From the NCBI RefSeq assembly GCF_015686655.1, contig NZ_JADPMP010000010.1, forward strand, positions 1-64,000: a stretch of 64,000 nt of DNA, read 5' to 3'. The position numbers and the translations under genes were made by a program. Source of the stretch: Pontibacter sp. FD36 (GTDB taxonomy: Bacteria > Bacteroidota > Bacteroidia > Cytophagales > Hymenobacteraceae). The number at the start of each line of letters is the position of its first letter. Position 1 is the first letter of the stretch. Below are positions 41,575-52,076 of the stretch, in pieces. The notes beneath the pieces are model-generated. The model made no database searches, was not told where the DNA came from, and was given only the letters and a program-made list of their open reading frames with translations.

Positions 41575-44085
41575 ATGAGCAAAAATGTACGCTATGCCCG
41601 GCTGGCTACACTGCTTCTGGCTGGTGCACTTGTAGCACCTCCCGCCTTTGCCCAAAGCAAGGAAAAGAAGAAGAACAAGAAAAAAGCCAAGCAGGAAGTA
41701 ACCACCACGCAGGCTACTCCGGCTGTTAAAAAAGACGATAACGGTGTAAAACCTTATGCCAGCGTCATCACCCCGAATGCCGTGACCGACGAAGGCCTTT
41801 TCAAGGTGCACCGCATCGACGAGAAGTACTTCTATGAAATTCCGGATACGCTCCTGAACCGCGACATGCTGATGGTGAGCCGTATCGCCAAAACCGCCAC
41901 CAACCTGGGTTATGGTGGTGAGGAACTGAACCGCCAGATGCTGCGCTGGGAGAAGAAAGGCAACCGCATTTTGCTGCGCTTGATTTCTTACCAGAACGTG
42001 GCCAGCGACACGCTGGAGATCTTCCACTCCGTGCAAAACTCCAACCTGGCTCCTGTTATCCAGGCATTCGACATCAAAGCCTTCAACAACGGTGCTTCGG
42101 TGGTAGAGGTAACTGACTTCTTCTCGAAAGACGTGCAGGCACTCGGTCTGAACAAGCGCCAGCGTGAAACACACAAAGTAAAGAAACTGGACGATAAGCG
42201 CTCTTTTGTGGAGGGTATCAAGAGCTTCCCGCTCAACATAGAGGCCCGCTCATTGATGACCTACGAAGCGACTGATCCGCCAGCAAACTCCAATGCAGGT
42301 ACGATCACGGTAGAGCTGAACCACTCCATGCTCCTGCTGCCGAAGGTGCCGATGCCGGCCCGTCGTTTTGATGAGCGTGTAGGTTACTTTACCCTGTCGC
42401 AGACCGACTACGGTACTGACGAGCAGCGTGCCGCCAAGCGCCGCTACATTGTGCGCTGGAAGCTGGAGCCGAAAGACAAAGAGGCCTATGCCCGCGGTGA
42501 GCTGGTAGAGCCGGTAAAGCCGATCGTTTATTACATTGACCCAGCCACGCCAATGAAATGGCGCCCATACCTGAAACAAGGTGTGGAGGACTGGAACAAG
42601 GCCTTCGAGGCGGCTGGTTTTAAGAATGCCATCATCGCAAAAGACGCTCCTACCCCGGAAGAAGATCCAGAGTTCAGCACCGAAGATGCGCGCTATTCTG
42701 TAATCCGCTACTTCTCTTCTGAAACGCAGAACGCCTACGGTCCGAACGTACACGACCCGCGCTCAGGCGAGATCCTGGAAAGCCACATCGGCTGGTATCA
42801 CAACGTGATGAACCTGCTACGCAACTGGTATTTTGTACAGACGGCCGCCATTAACCCGGATGCCCGCAGCGTGAAGTTCAAGGACGAAGTGATGGGTGAG
42901 CTGATCCGTTTTGTGTCTGCCCACGAGGTAGGCCATACCCTGGGTCTTCCGCACAACATGGGTTCCAGCGCCGCCTATCCGGTGGAGAAGCTGCGTGATG
43001 CGAAATTTACGCAGGAAATGGGTACTGCCCCTTCTATCATGGACTATGCCCGCTTCAACTATGTGGCGCAGCCGGAAGACAAGGGTGTAGCCCTGATGCC
43101 AGGCATCGGTGTATACGACAAGCATGCGGTAAGATGGGGCTATACCTACTTCCCGGAGATGAACGGTTATGACAACGTAGCCAAGCTGTCGAAATGGATT
43201 CTTGAGAAAGAAAACGACCCGATGTACCGCTTCGGCCGTCAGCAAGGTAATCCGGTAGACCCGTCTTCACAGACCGAGGACCTGGGCGATGACGCCATGC
43301 TGGCCAGCCACTACGGCATCCTGAACCTGAAGCGCATCATGCCAAACCTGATGGAGTGGACGAAGGAGGAGAACAAGAACTACGATGACCTCCAGGAGAT
43401 GTATACCCAGGTGCTTGGTCAGTGGAACCGCTACATGGGCCACGTAACGGCCAACGTCGGCGGCGTGTACGAGAACTACAAGACCTACGACCAGAAGGGC
43501 GATGTGTACGCTGCCGTACCGAAAGAGAAGCAGCAGCGTGCCATGAAGTTTATCAACGAGCAGGGCTTCTCTACTCCTACCTGGATGCTGGACCAGAACA
43601 TCCTGCGTAAGATTGAATCAGCTGGTGCTGTGGAACGCATCCGTACGGCGCAGGTTAACATCCTGAACAATGTGCTGGAGCCAGGCCGTATGCAGCGCTT
43701 GCTGGAGTCACAGGCGGCATTGGGCAGCAAAACCTATACCTTGCCTGAGATGATGGCCGACCTGCGCAACGGCGTGTGGTCTGAGATCGGCAGCGGCAAA
43801 ACGGTGGATATGTACCGCCGTAACCTGCAGCGCGGCTACCTGGATCGTATGGAGTACCTGATGAAGGAAGAGCAGCGCTCAGTTCCTAGCGGCGCACGTG
43901 CCTTCATGGGCTTCACGCAGGTGAACATGTCGCAGTCGGATATCCGTCCGATGGTGCGCGGCGAGCTGACTGCTCTGCGCAACCAGATCAAAGCCTCTTT
44001 GCCGAAGACGCAGGATAGCATGACGAAGTACCACTTGCAGGATGCACTGGTACGTATTGACAACATCCTGAACCCGAAAAGTTAA
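41575..44085 (+). CDS. Zinc-dependent metalloprotease, paralogue (DUF5117/DUF4953 type)
   Basis: 836 residues. The signal peptide ends at PAFAQ (about 27), followed by a Lys-rich spacer. A DUF5117-like region and a metzincin-type domain with HEVGHTLGLPH (about 450-460) and a Met-turn SIMDYARF about 35 residues later follow. The spacing between the zinc site and the Met-turn is longer than in the paralogue at 27390 (about 15). The C-terminus is a long helical domain. Exported peptidase, substrate unknown. Codon use and its lack of GGTATA motifs in the first 1.5 kb suggest high expression. Confidence 0.9.
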   Translation: MSKNVRYARLATLLLAGALVAPPAFAQSKEKKKNKKKAKQEVTTTQATPAVKKDDNGVKPYASVITPNAVTDEGLFKVHRIDEKYFYEIPDTLLNRDMLMVSRIAKTATNLGYGGEELNRQMLRWEKKGNRILLRLISYQNVASDTLEIFHSVQNSNLAPVIQAFDIKAFNNGASVVEVTDFFSKDVQALGLNKRQRETHKVKKLDDKRSFVEGIKSFPLNIEARSLMTYEATDPPANSNAGTITVELNHSMLLLPKVPMPARRFDERVGYFTLSQTDYGTDEQRAAKRRYIVRWKLEPKDKEAYARGELVEPVKPIVYYIDPATPMKWRPYLKQGVEDWNKAFEAAGFKNAIIAKDAPTPEEDPEFSTEDARYSVIRYFSSETQNAYGPNVHDPRSGEILESHIGWYHNVMNLLRNWYFVQTAAINPDARSVKFKDEVMGELIRFVSAHEVGHTLGLPHNMGSSAAYPVEKLRDAKFTQEMGTAPSIMDYARFNYVAQPEDKGVALMPGIGVYDKHAVRWGYTYFPEMNGYDNVAKLSKWILEKENDPMYRFGRQQGNPVDPSSQTEDLGDDAMLASHYGILNLKRIMPNLMEWTKEENKNYDDLQEMYTQVLGQWNRYMGHVTANVGGVYENYKTYDQKGDVYAAVPKEKQQRAMKFINEQGFSTPTWMLDQNILRKIESAGAVERIRTAQVNILNNVLEPGRMQRLLESQAALGSKTYTLPEMMADLRNGVWSEIGSGKTVDMYRRNLQRGYLDRMEYLMKEEQRSVPSGARAFMGFTQVNMSQSDIRPMVRGELTALRNQIKASLPKTQDSMTKYHLQDALVRIDNILNPKS

Positions 44086-44109
44086 ATTTCCTGTTTTTGT
44101 ATGATACAG

Positions 44110-44138
44110 AAAGCCCCGGCCACTTTGGCTGGGGCTTT
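44110..44138. terminator. Terminator after the second metalloprotease
   Basis: aaagccccggcca (44110-44122) pairs with tggctggggcttt (44126-44138), followed by T-rich sequence. Confidence 0.8.
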
Positions 44139-44229
44139 TTATTTATAGTATTTGTTGAATGTTAAGAAAGATATCCTATGCAATCGACAGAACAATGGGA
44201 CATCGTGCCACAAAATCAAATATATCTTG

Positions 44230-44237
44230 TACCTTTG
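44230..44237 (+). promoter_or_regulatory. Putative -7 box (TACCTTTG) for pyrG
   Basis: Exact match to TAnnTTTG, 25 bp before the pyrG ATG. Confidence 0.55.
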
Positions 44238-44259
44238 TAGCCCATAAAGTTTAACCTAA

Positions 44260-45876
<1,617 letters not shown>

Positions 45877-45909
45877 GCATTAACCAACACTCATTATTAT
45901 TTTCATTAG

Positions 45910-47751
45910 ATGGATAGAAATCAAGCTATTGGCTTTGGATTGATTGCCGTGCTCCTGCTGGCTTACTCCTTCTTCTTCTCGGGAACGAACGAAGAGGCCA
46001 ACACTCCGGCATTTGACCAGACTGCCAAGGTAGAGCAGGTGCAGACGGGACCCGCTCCTGTAGCCGAGGACGACTCGCTGGCACAGGTGCGCCGCGCCGC
46101 CGCGCTGGGCACTTTCAGTGCAGCCGCTACCGGTGAAGCCAGTACCACCACCCTTGAGAACCAAAACATGGTGGTGACCTTCAACAGCAAAGGTGGCCAG
46201 GTAGAGGAAGTGGTCCTTAAGAATTACAAAGACTACAGAGGCAACACCCTGGTACTGTTTGACCGCGAAAGCAGCCAGACCGATGTGCAGTTCACCACAA
46301 ACGATGGCAAGAACATCCGTCTGTCAGACCTGTATTTCACACCTTCTGAAGCGCAGACGGTAACCGTTGGCGAAGTTCCTGCTCAAACCATCACGTACCG
46401 TGCTGACCTGGGCAATGGCCAGACCATTGATCAGATCTATACCTTGTTCGACAATAGCTTTCAGGTAGGTTACAAACTGGATTTCAAAGGCCTTGACAAC
46501 CAGATCAGCGGCGATAACGTGACCATGACCTGGAACGACAACCTGAAGCAGCTGGAGAAAGACATCACGCAAAACCGCGCCAAGTCTACCATCAATTACT
46601 ACACAGCGGACGAAAGCTTCGACTACCTGTCTATCTCAGAAGGGACGGAAACAGAGACGATCACGGAGCCGATGAAGTGGGTTGCTAACAAGCAGAACTT
46701 CTTCACGGCCGGTATTATCGCTGCCAATACCTTCTCTGGTGCTAAACTGGAGGCGGTGACCAACCCGGCTGATACTTCTATAGTAAAGACCCTGAACTCT
46801 CAGATCCTGATCCCGACGGCTGACCTGCTGAGTGGTAAAGGCGAGTTTACCTATTACTTCGGCCCGAACGACTACAAGATCCTGAAGCACATGGGCAACG
46901 AGTTCAACAAGAACCTTGACCTGGGCTGGGGCATTTTCTCGTGGGTGAACAAGTGGATCATCATCCCGGCTTTTGACTTCCTCGAAAACTACATCGGCAA
47001 CTACGGCATCATCATTATCCTGCTGGTGCTGTACATCAAGCTGATCCTGTTCCCGCTGACCTACAAGTCCTTCCTGTCGATGGCGAAAATGAAGGTGCTA
47101 AAGCCGGAGATCGATGCCATTAAGGAGCGTAACGACGGCGATATGCAGAAGACGCAGATGGAGACCATGAAGCTGTATGGCGAAATGGGCGTGAATCCGC
47201 TGAGCGGTTGTATCCCGATGCTCTTGCAGATTCCGATTCTGTTTGCGATGTTCAACTTCTTCCCGAACTCCATCGAGTTGCGTCAGGAGGCTTTCCTATG
47301 GGCAGATGACTTGTCAACCTATGATGTATTCGCCAGATTGCCGTTCACTATACCTTTCTATGGTGACCACGTGAGTATGTTTACCTTGCTCATGACGGCT
47401 TCGACGATCCTCTATACGTGGTCTAACAACCAGATGAACACGATGCAGGGTCCGATGAAGATGTACACTTACCTGATGCCGATCATCTTCATGTTCGTGC
47501 TGAACTCTTTCCCGGCAGGCCTTTCTTTCTACTACTTCGTATCAAACATGGTGACCTTCGGTCAGCAGGCCCTTATCCGTAAGTTTGTGGACGAAGGCAA
47601 GATCAGAGCGAAACTGGAAGAGAACCGTGACAAGCGTAAGGAGAAGAAGAAATCAGGCGGTCCGTCTTTCACAGAGCGTATGCAGGAGGCCATGCGTGCC
47701 GCAGCCGACAAAGAGCAGCAGCGCAAAAACAACCCTAAACTCAAGAAATAA
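45910..47751 (+). CDS. yidC: Membrane protein insertase YidC
   Basis: 613 residues. An N-terminal transmembrane helix (about 5-25) is followed by a large periplasmic beta-supersandwich domain (about 70-330) and the conserved five-helix insertase core (about 365-580), with FPLTYKSFLSMAKMKVLKP and PLSGCIPMLLQIPILFAMF. A Lys-rich C-terminal tail (KRKEKKKSG...) suits ribosome contact. It inserts inner-membrane proteins alone or with SecYEG. It lies just after pyrG and is closed by a terminator at 47777. Confidence 0.97.
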   Translation: MDRNQAIGFGLIAVLLLAYSFFFSGTNEEANTPAFDQTAKVEQVQTGPAPVAEDDSLAQVRRAAALGTFSAAATGEASTTTLENQNMVVTFNSKGGQVEEVVLKNYKDYRGNTLVLFDRESSQTDVQFTTNDGKNIRLSDLYFTPSEAQTVTVGEVPAQTITYRADLGNGQTIDQIYTLFDNSFQVGYKLDFKGLDNQISGDNVTMTWNDNLKQLEKDITQNRAKSTINYYTADESFDYLSISEGTETETITEPMKWVANKQNFFTAGIIAANTFSGAKLEAVTNPADTSIVKTLNSQILIPTADLLSGKGEFTYYFGPNDYKILKHMGNEFNKNLDLGWGIFSWVNKWIIIPAFDFLENYIGNYGIIIILLVLYIKLILFPLTYKSFLSMAKMKVLKPEIDAIKERNDGDMQKTQMETMKLYGEMGVNPLSGCIPMLLQIPILFAMFNFFPNSIELRQEAFLWADDLSTYDVFARLPFTIPFYGDHVSMFTLLMTASTILYTWSNNQMNTMQGPMKMYTYLMPIIFMFVLNSFPAGLSFYYFVSNMVTFGQQALIRKFVDEGKIRAKLEENRDKRKEKKKSGGPSFTERMQEAMRAAADKEQQRKNNPKLKK

Positions 47752-47776
47752 GCACTCACGTGCTATACCTTACAGG

Positions 47777-47800
47777 AAGCCCCGAAGCAGTTCGGGGCTT
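47777..47800 (+). terminator. Terminator after yidC
   Basis: aagccccgaa (47777-47786) pairs with ttcggggctt (47791-47800), 4-nt loop, then six T. Confidence 0.85.
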
Positions 47801-47854
47801 TTTTGTTGACCATATTCGCTGCTTTGCGTATAGCCCTATACCTATATTAAAAAC

Positions 47855-48454
47855 ATGCGAAAGAATACACTACCCTACCTCCTACTGCCACTTTCATTTG
47901 TGGCCATACTGGGAGCTGCCTGTCAGCAACAGACAGCCGAAGAGAAGACCATTGCCAGCACACACCCGAAGCTGGAAGAGCACCTGCAACGTGACACGGT
48001 GCGCATGCCCATCACATCAGAAGAGAACCCGGAACTTTACCAGCGCTACCGCCTGCGTATGGAGGCTTACCAGAGCGACGAGGCATTTCGGGTGCAGGAG
48101 ACTTACCAGGGCCGCTTGGCTCCATTAGATGAAGCTAGCCATGCCGATGCCCGGAAGTACCGCTCAGCCTTGCAGGAAGGCCTGAAACAAGGTATAAACT
48201 TTGCCGGCCAGTATACCGTGGTGACCGTTGGCTGCGGCACTACCTGCCAGGAGCACTACGTGGTGGACCGGCAGGATGGGAAAGTGCTTGACAAGGTGCA
48301 AAGCAGCACAGGCGCACAATTTAGCCCGGACAGCCGTATATTTATAGTCAACCCGCCGGACTCTTCGCACAACTATGTGGATTGCCCATACTGCGAACCA
48401 GCTGCCTATGTACTGGAACAGGGTAAGTTTCGCAAACTGCCTCAGGGGCAATAA
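47855..48454 (+). CDS. Hypothetical lipoprotein
   Basis: 199 residues. The signal peptide has a lipobox near LGAAC (C23), and the mature part is a soluble domain of about 175 residues. Conserved-looking features: GLKQGINFAGQYTVVTVGCGTTCQEHYVVD, with a closely spaced Cys pair (VGCGTTC), and a second pair in VDCPYCEPAAYVL. These four cysteines could form disulfides. The family resembles Bacteroidota envelope proteins of unknown function. The next lipoprotein gene starts 9 bp after its stop, so the two are probably an operon. Confidence 0.75.
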   Translation: MRKNTLPYLLLPLSFVAILGAACQQQTAEEKTIASTHPKLEEHLQRDTVRMPITSEENPELYQRYRLRMEAYQSDEAFRVQETYQGRLAPLDEASHADARKYRSALQEGLKQGINFAGQYTVVTVGCGTTCQEHYVVDRQDGKVLDKVQSSTGAQFSPDSRIFIVNPPDSSHNYVDCPYCEPAAYVLEQGKFRKLPQGQ

Positions 48455-48463
48455 GGATAACTA

Positions 48464-48964
48464 ATGGCCATGCACACACTACTCTCTCTGCTGAAATTAG
48501 GTCTTGGACTGGGACTGATCCTGGTAGCAAGTTGCAGTACTGCTCAGAAAAGTAGTGCCCAGGTGCCGGATACTCCGCTGCTGCATTTCCAGAAGACACC
48601 CTGTCTTGGCACCTGCCCCTCTTATGAGGCTACCTTTCTGGCGAATGGCAGCATACGCTATACCGGGTATAGCCATGTACCCGTTACAGATACAGTTACC
48701 TTCACCCTCACGCCCCAACAACTAGACGGAATACGCCAGGACATAGCAAAGCTAAACTATGCATCGCTGCAAGACATGTACCTGACCAACTGGAGCGACA
48801 TGCCCTCCACCATCACCACTTTCTATGAAGCGGGCAAAGAAATAAAGCGGGTACAACAGGAAGAAGGTGGCCCGAAGCCCTTGCTGGATTTCCAGGAGAG
48901 ATTACATACCCTGCTCATGAGTCTTGCGGATGAGGAGGCGAAGCGAAGACTGCCCGTAAGATAA
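48464..48964 (+). CDS. DUF6438-type lipoprotein
   Basis: 166 residues. Lipobox VASC is at about residue 24 after a leucine-rich hydrophobic signal. The mature domain begins with FQKTPCLGTCPSYEATFLANG, the C-x3-C-P pattern of DUF6438, and continues with a beta-rich body and a helical C-terminus. Function unknown; envelope-anchored. It follows the previous lipoprotein gene by 9 bp, and both have paired cysteines, so they may act together outside the cytoplasm. Confidence 0.8.
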   Translation: MAMHTLLSLLKLGLGLGLILVASCSTAQKSSAQVPDTPLLHFQKTPCLGTCPSYEATFLANGSIRYTGYSHVPVTDTVTFTLTPQQLDGIRQDIAKLNYASLQDMYLTNWSDMPSTITTFYEAGKEIKRVQQEEGGPKPLLDFQERLHTLLMSLADEEAKRRLPVR

Positions 48965-49499
48965 GACCCGATCATCCTGAATTCTACCTCTGCTTCCTTT
49001 ACAAACTTCCTCTCTCCTGTTTCTAGCGAAACTGTTTCGCAATAGTGGTCTCTCCTGATACTATCCCCATTTTCTGTGCTTGCATCTGAATAACACTAGG
49101 TTTAAATATAGGATTTAGCCTTCCTGTAATTTTGAAAAACCAATAACCAATCCCAACTGAGGCCGTAAAAAAACAAAGGGCCAACACAGAGCAGGTTATT
49201 TGAAAATTAATATTTATATATAAATTATTTTGAAATTTTCGCTTAACAGGCTAGGAGAAATGTTAATTCAGATTTAACTATATTAAAAAGTATCCTCGAC
49301 CTTGTGCTTCAAAACCTGGAAGCTCTTTTTGGAATATTTTGCAGGAAGAGTGCTAATTGACCGGCAGGCGTAAAGTCCTGCTGTGGCCTTGATTTTAAAG
49401 AACAGAATGGGAACAAATTTCCCACTGAGCATACTAACATAAAACATTAACCGGGTAGTCGAGTCCCCGGGCCTTCAGGAAGGCATAAGCACTCTTAAT
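48965..49499. other. 535-bp gap before the stress protein genes
   Basis: No gene. It contains a -7-like box (TAATTTTG, 49127-49134), a very AT-rich stretch at 49200-49290, and from about 49360 a series of small stems (see the leader entry). A short stem GCGAAA/TTTCGC lies near 49028-49042. Confidence 0.45.
49364..49484 (+). promoter_or_regulatory. Structured leader before the YsnF-type gene
   Basis: Four consecutive stems: GCAGG 49364-49368/CCTGC 49377-49381; TGGGAA 49408-49413/TTCCCA 49419-49424; CCGGG 49451-49455/CCCGG 49466-49470; GCCTT 49471-49475/AAGGC 49480-49484. They end about 15 bp before the first possible start codon. No known riboswitch recognised. Confidence 0.35.
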
Positions 49500-50357
49500 A
49501 TGAAACTTAACACACACATAACTATGGAACGACAAACGGTAATAGGCATTTTTAAAGAAGGTATAGACGCACAGGCTGCGGTGCAGAAGCTGGAAAGCAC
49601 GCACCATATCGGCCGTGATAAAGTAGATATAGCGAATCCTGCCTCTGCTTCAGCGAGGCAAGTAGGCAGTACCAGAGATAAAGACAATGATAATGTAAGT
49701 GGTTTCTTTGGCTCTTTGTTTGGCCAGAACGACGACGCAAACAAACATACACAGGCTGCCCGCAAAGGTTGGGTAGTAACGGTACACGCCGATTCCCGCC
49801 AGCAGGCAGAGAAAGCCGCTGAAGTACTGGACTCATGTGGCGCAGTGGATGTAGACGAGCATGTGGCACAAAACAACCCTCAGGCCGGTACAGCCAGACC
49901 ACCACAGGGCACAGCCCAGACCAATACCGGGCGAACAGGCGACTCTAGCCAGTCTATTCCGATTATGGAGGAGCGTATGAACGTAGGTAAACGTGAAGTA
50001 GAGCGTGGCGGTGTGCGCATGAGAAGCCGCATTGTGGAGCGTCCGGTAGAAGAACATCTGCGTCTGCGTGAGGAACATGTTGATGTAGAGCGTAACAAAG
50101 TAAACCGCCCTGCAACAGACCGCGACTTCCAGAACTTCAAGGAAGGAGAAATCAACATTACAGAACGCGCTGAGGTGCCTGTAGTGAACAAAGAGGCCCG
50201 CGTAGTGGAAGAAGTGAAGATCAACAAGCACACAGAGCAGCGTAACGAAACTGTAAGAGGTACCGTACGCAAGACTGATGTGGACATTGACAAATTAGAC
50301 AAAGACAAAGACCTTCGCAACCCGGGTAACAAGCCCGGCAACCCTCGTAATATATAG
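49500..50357 (+). CDS. YsnF/AvaK-type stress response protein (DUF2382)
   Basis: 285 residues from 49500; the ATG at 49524 (MERQTVIGIF) is an equally good start. The N-terminal domain (about 10-115) resembles a heat-induced/general-stress module (Q-T-V-I-G-I-F-K-E-G-I-D-A-Q-A-A-V-Q-K-L, later V-T-V-H-A-D-S-R-Q-Q-A-E-K-A). After a Gly/Thr-rich linker comes a YsnF domain (about 150-260) rich in E, R and V with repeated R-V-V-E-E-V-K-I segments. Homologues are induced by osmotic or desiccation stress; biochemical role unknown. The next gene is a second YsnF protein. Confidence 0.82.
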   Translation: MKLNTHITMERQTVIGIFKEGIDAQAAVQKLESTHHIGRDKVDIANPASASARQVGSTRDKDNDNVSGFFGSLFGQNDDANKHTQAARKGWVVTVHADSRQQAEKAAEVLDSCGAVDVDEHVAQNNPQAGTARPPQGTAQTNTGRTGDSSQSIPIMEERMNVGKREVERGGVRMRSRIVERPVEEHLRLREEHVDVERNKVNRPATDRDFQNFKEGEINITERAEVPVVNKEARVVEEVKINKHTEQRNETVRGTVRKTDVDIDKLDKDKDLRNPGNKPGNPRNI

Positions 50358-50377
50358 GGAAAGGTTTTGTAGATAAG

Positions 50378-50410
50378 GCAAGAGGCAGTCATCATGTGGC
50401 TGCCTCTTGC
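50378..50410 (+). terminator. Terminator after the first YsnF gene
   Basis: gcaagaggcag (50378-50388) pairs with ctgcctcttgc (50400-50410), followed by TGTTTT. Confidence 0.75.
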
Positions 50411-50538
50411 TGTTTTACAGAAAGGGCAGAGCTAAACAACCGCCCCAAAGCGATGAACCATCCCCTGCTCTGCCCGTACAATCTGAGACATTTGAACCGA
50501 TAGAAGCGTATTCCCCTTCACACATATAGCCCATAACC

Positions 50539-51063
50539 ATGAGCAAGAAATCAGACAAACTTAAATCAGAATTTGACGAGAAGCTACGCGAAAGTCGCAC
50601 CACCCCGCTGGAAGAGCGGGACATTCAGGACGAATATGGCCGGGATGAGCGGGAGAACCTGGATGTAGACATTGAGTACAGCAAGACGATACCTGTGATT
50701 GAAGAGCAGGTGCGGGTAGACACAGAAGTCAGAGAGACAGGCAACGTGCACATTGCCAAGGAAGTGCACCGCGAGGATGTTGACCTGGACCTGCCCATCA
50801 TACATGAGGAAGCGGAAATAGAACGCGTCGAAATAAACCAGTATGTCGACACACCCCCACCGCCGGTACGCTACGAGGGCGATAAGATGATCATACCTGT
50901 ACTGAAGGAAGTGCTGGTAGTGGAGAAGCGCCTGCTGGTGGTAGAGGAGATACACGTTACCAAGCGGCGCACTGAAGAGCACGATAAACAGCACGTGGAG
51001 CTGCGCCGGGAAGAGATCAGGGTTGAGCGGAAAAGAAACAATCCGAACGAACCGCAAGGCTGA
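50539..51063 (+). CDS. DUF2382 (YsnF/AvaK) domain protein
   Basis: 174 residues, almost all one YsnF-type domain: IPVIEEQVRVDTEVRETGNVHIAKEVHREDVDLDLPIIHEEAEIERVEI, then IPVLKEVLVVEKRLLVVEEIHVTKRRTEEH. It is highly charged, with no signal or membrane segment. It shares the domain with the preceding gene but lacks the N-terminal module, so the pair probably arose by duplication. It is separated from it by a terminator and followed by a 21-bp stem terminator, so it is likely expressed on its own, perhaps under stress. Confidence 0.82.
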   Translation: MSKKSDKLKSEFDEKLRESRTTPLEERDIQDEYGRDERENLDVDIEYSKTIPVIEEQVRVDTEVRETGNVHIAKEVHREDVDLDLPIIHEEAEIERVEINQYVDTPPPPVRYEGDKMIIPVLKEVLVVEKRLLVVEEIHVTKRRTEEHDKQHVELRREEIRVERKRNNPNEPQG

Positions 51064-51146
51064 ACCCTGCCCGGGTATGAGGTATAAAACAGGGTCTGGC
51101 CAAAATAAATAGTTCCACGGGGCGTTGTAATATAAACGAACCACCG

Positions 51147-51193
51147 AAGCAAGCGGGTCCGGCAGCTGATGAAGCTGCCGGACCCGCTTGCTT
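51147..51193. terminator. Strong terminator after the second YsnF gene
   Basis: A 21-bp perfect stem (51147-51167 with 51173-51193), 5-nt loop, followed by a T-run. Confidence 0.9.
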
Positions 51194-51332
51194 TTACAGC
51201 CCTAAAATGCACATATCCTAAGGCTAGCCACTTCGCAGGGACCTTGTTCCGGAATGTGGATAACCCCCGAAATCGTGGATAAAAATATACGTCACCGAGC
51301 GTGGAACATCATACGTTCTGCGCAAAAAACTG

Positions 51333-51340
51333 TATCTTTG
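51333..51340 (+). promoter_or_regulatory. Putative -7 box (TATCTTTG) for the UPF0173-par operon
   Basis: Exact match to TAnnTTTG, 39 bp before the start at 51380. Confidence 0.55.
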
Positions 51341-51379
51341 TAAAAGTTCTATACCCAATTCGGGCTAACAGATTAAAAA

Positions 51380-52069
51380 ATGCAAACTATGGAAATAACG
51401 TATTACGGACAGTCCTGCTTTCTTTTCAAAATCGGTGAGCACCGCATTCTACTCGACCCGTTCATCTCGCCAAACGAACTGGCCAAAGACATTGACGTGG
51501 ACAGCATCAAGGCTGATTACATACTGCTCTCGCACGGTCATCAGGACCACGTGCATGACGCGGAGCGCATCGCAAAAAATAACGGTGCCACCATTGTAGC
51601 CAATTTTGAGATCGCGAGCTGGTATGAGGGGAAAGGTATAGAGAAGACCCACCCGATGAACACCGGCGGCAAGGTGACCCTGCCGTTTGGCACCGTGAAA
51701 ATGGTGAACGCCGTGCATTCCAGCTCCCTGCCAGATGGCACTTATGCGGGAGTAGCAGCCGGGTTTGTGGTGGAAACAGAGAATCAGACATTTTATTTTG
51801 CCGGCGATACGGCCCTTACCTACGACATGAAGCTCATACCGGAGCAGTATGATGTAGACTTCGCCCTGTTACCGATTGGTGATAACTTCACGATGGACAT
51901 CCACGATGCCCTGGTAGCAGCTGACTTTGTGCAGGTAGACAAGGTGATCGGCATGCATTACGACACCTTCCCTTATATCAAAATAGACCATGAGGAAGTG
52001 AAGGAAGTGGCGCAGATGGCCGGCAAGGAACTAATATTGATGGAGATAGGTCAGACTATAAACCTATAA
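51380..52069 (+). CDS. UPF0173 metal-dependent hydrolase
   Basis: 229 residues with a metallo-beta-lactamase fold. The metal motif is SHGHQDHVHD (51-60), with further ligands in NAVHSSSLPDG, FAGDTAL and IGMHYDTFP near the C-terminus. It follows the family length. Substrate unknown. The gene is 7 bp upstream of parA on the same strand and may be co-transcribed with it. Start chosen at 51380; the ATG three codons later (51389) is also possible. Confidence 0.88.
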   Translation: MQTMEITYYGQSCFLFKIGEHRILLDPFISPNELAKDIDVDSIKADYILLSHGHQDHVHDAERIAKNNGATIVANFEIASWYEGKGIEKTHPMNTGGKVTLPFGTVKMVNAVHSSSLPDGTYAGVAAGFVVETENQTFYFAGDTALTYDMKLIPEQYDVDFALLPIGDNFTMDIHDALVAADFVQVDKVIGMHYDTFPYIKIDHEEVKEVAQMAGKELILMEIGQTINL

Positions 52070-52076
52070 TTTTTAG

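Larger units (their letters stand above)
51064..51379. other. 316-bp gap before the UPF0173 gene
   Basis: It contains the 21-bp stem terminator, a -7 box at 51333, one GGTATA, and two short sequences resembling half parS sites (AGTTCCACG at 51111 and CGTGGAACA near 51300). No gene. Confidence 0.5.

Noticed and set aside
51111-51310. Half parS-like sequences (AGTTCCACG and CGTGGAACA) upstream of parA.
   Set aside because: Each matches only one half of the 16-bp palindrome; ParB needs both halves, so these are not counted as parS sites.
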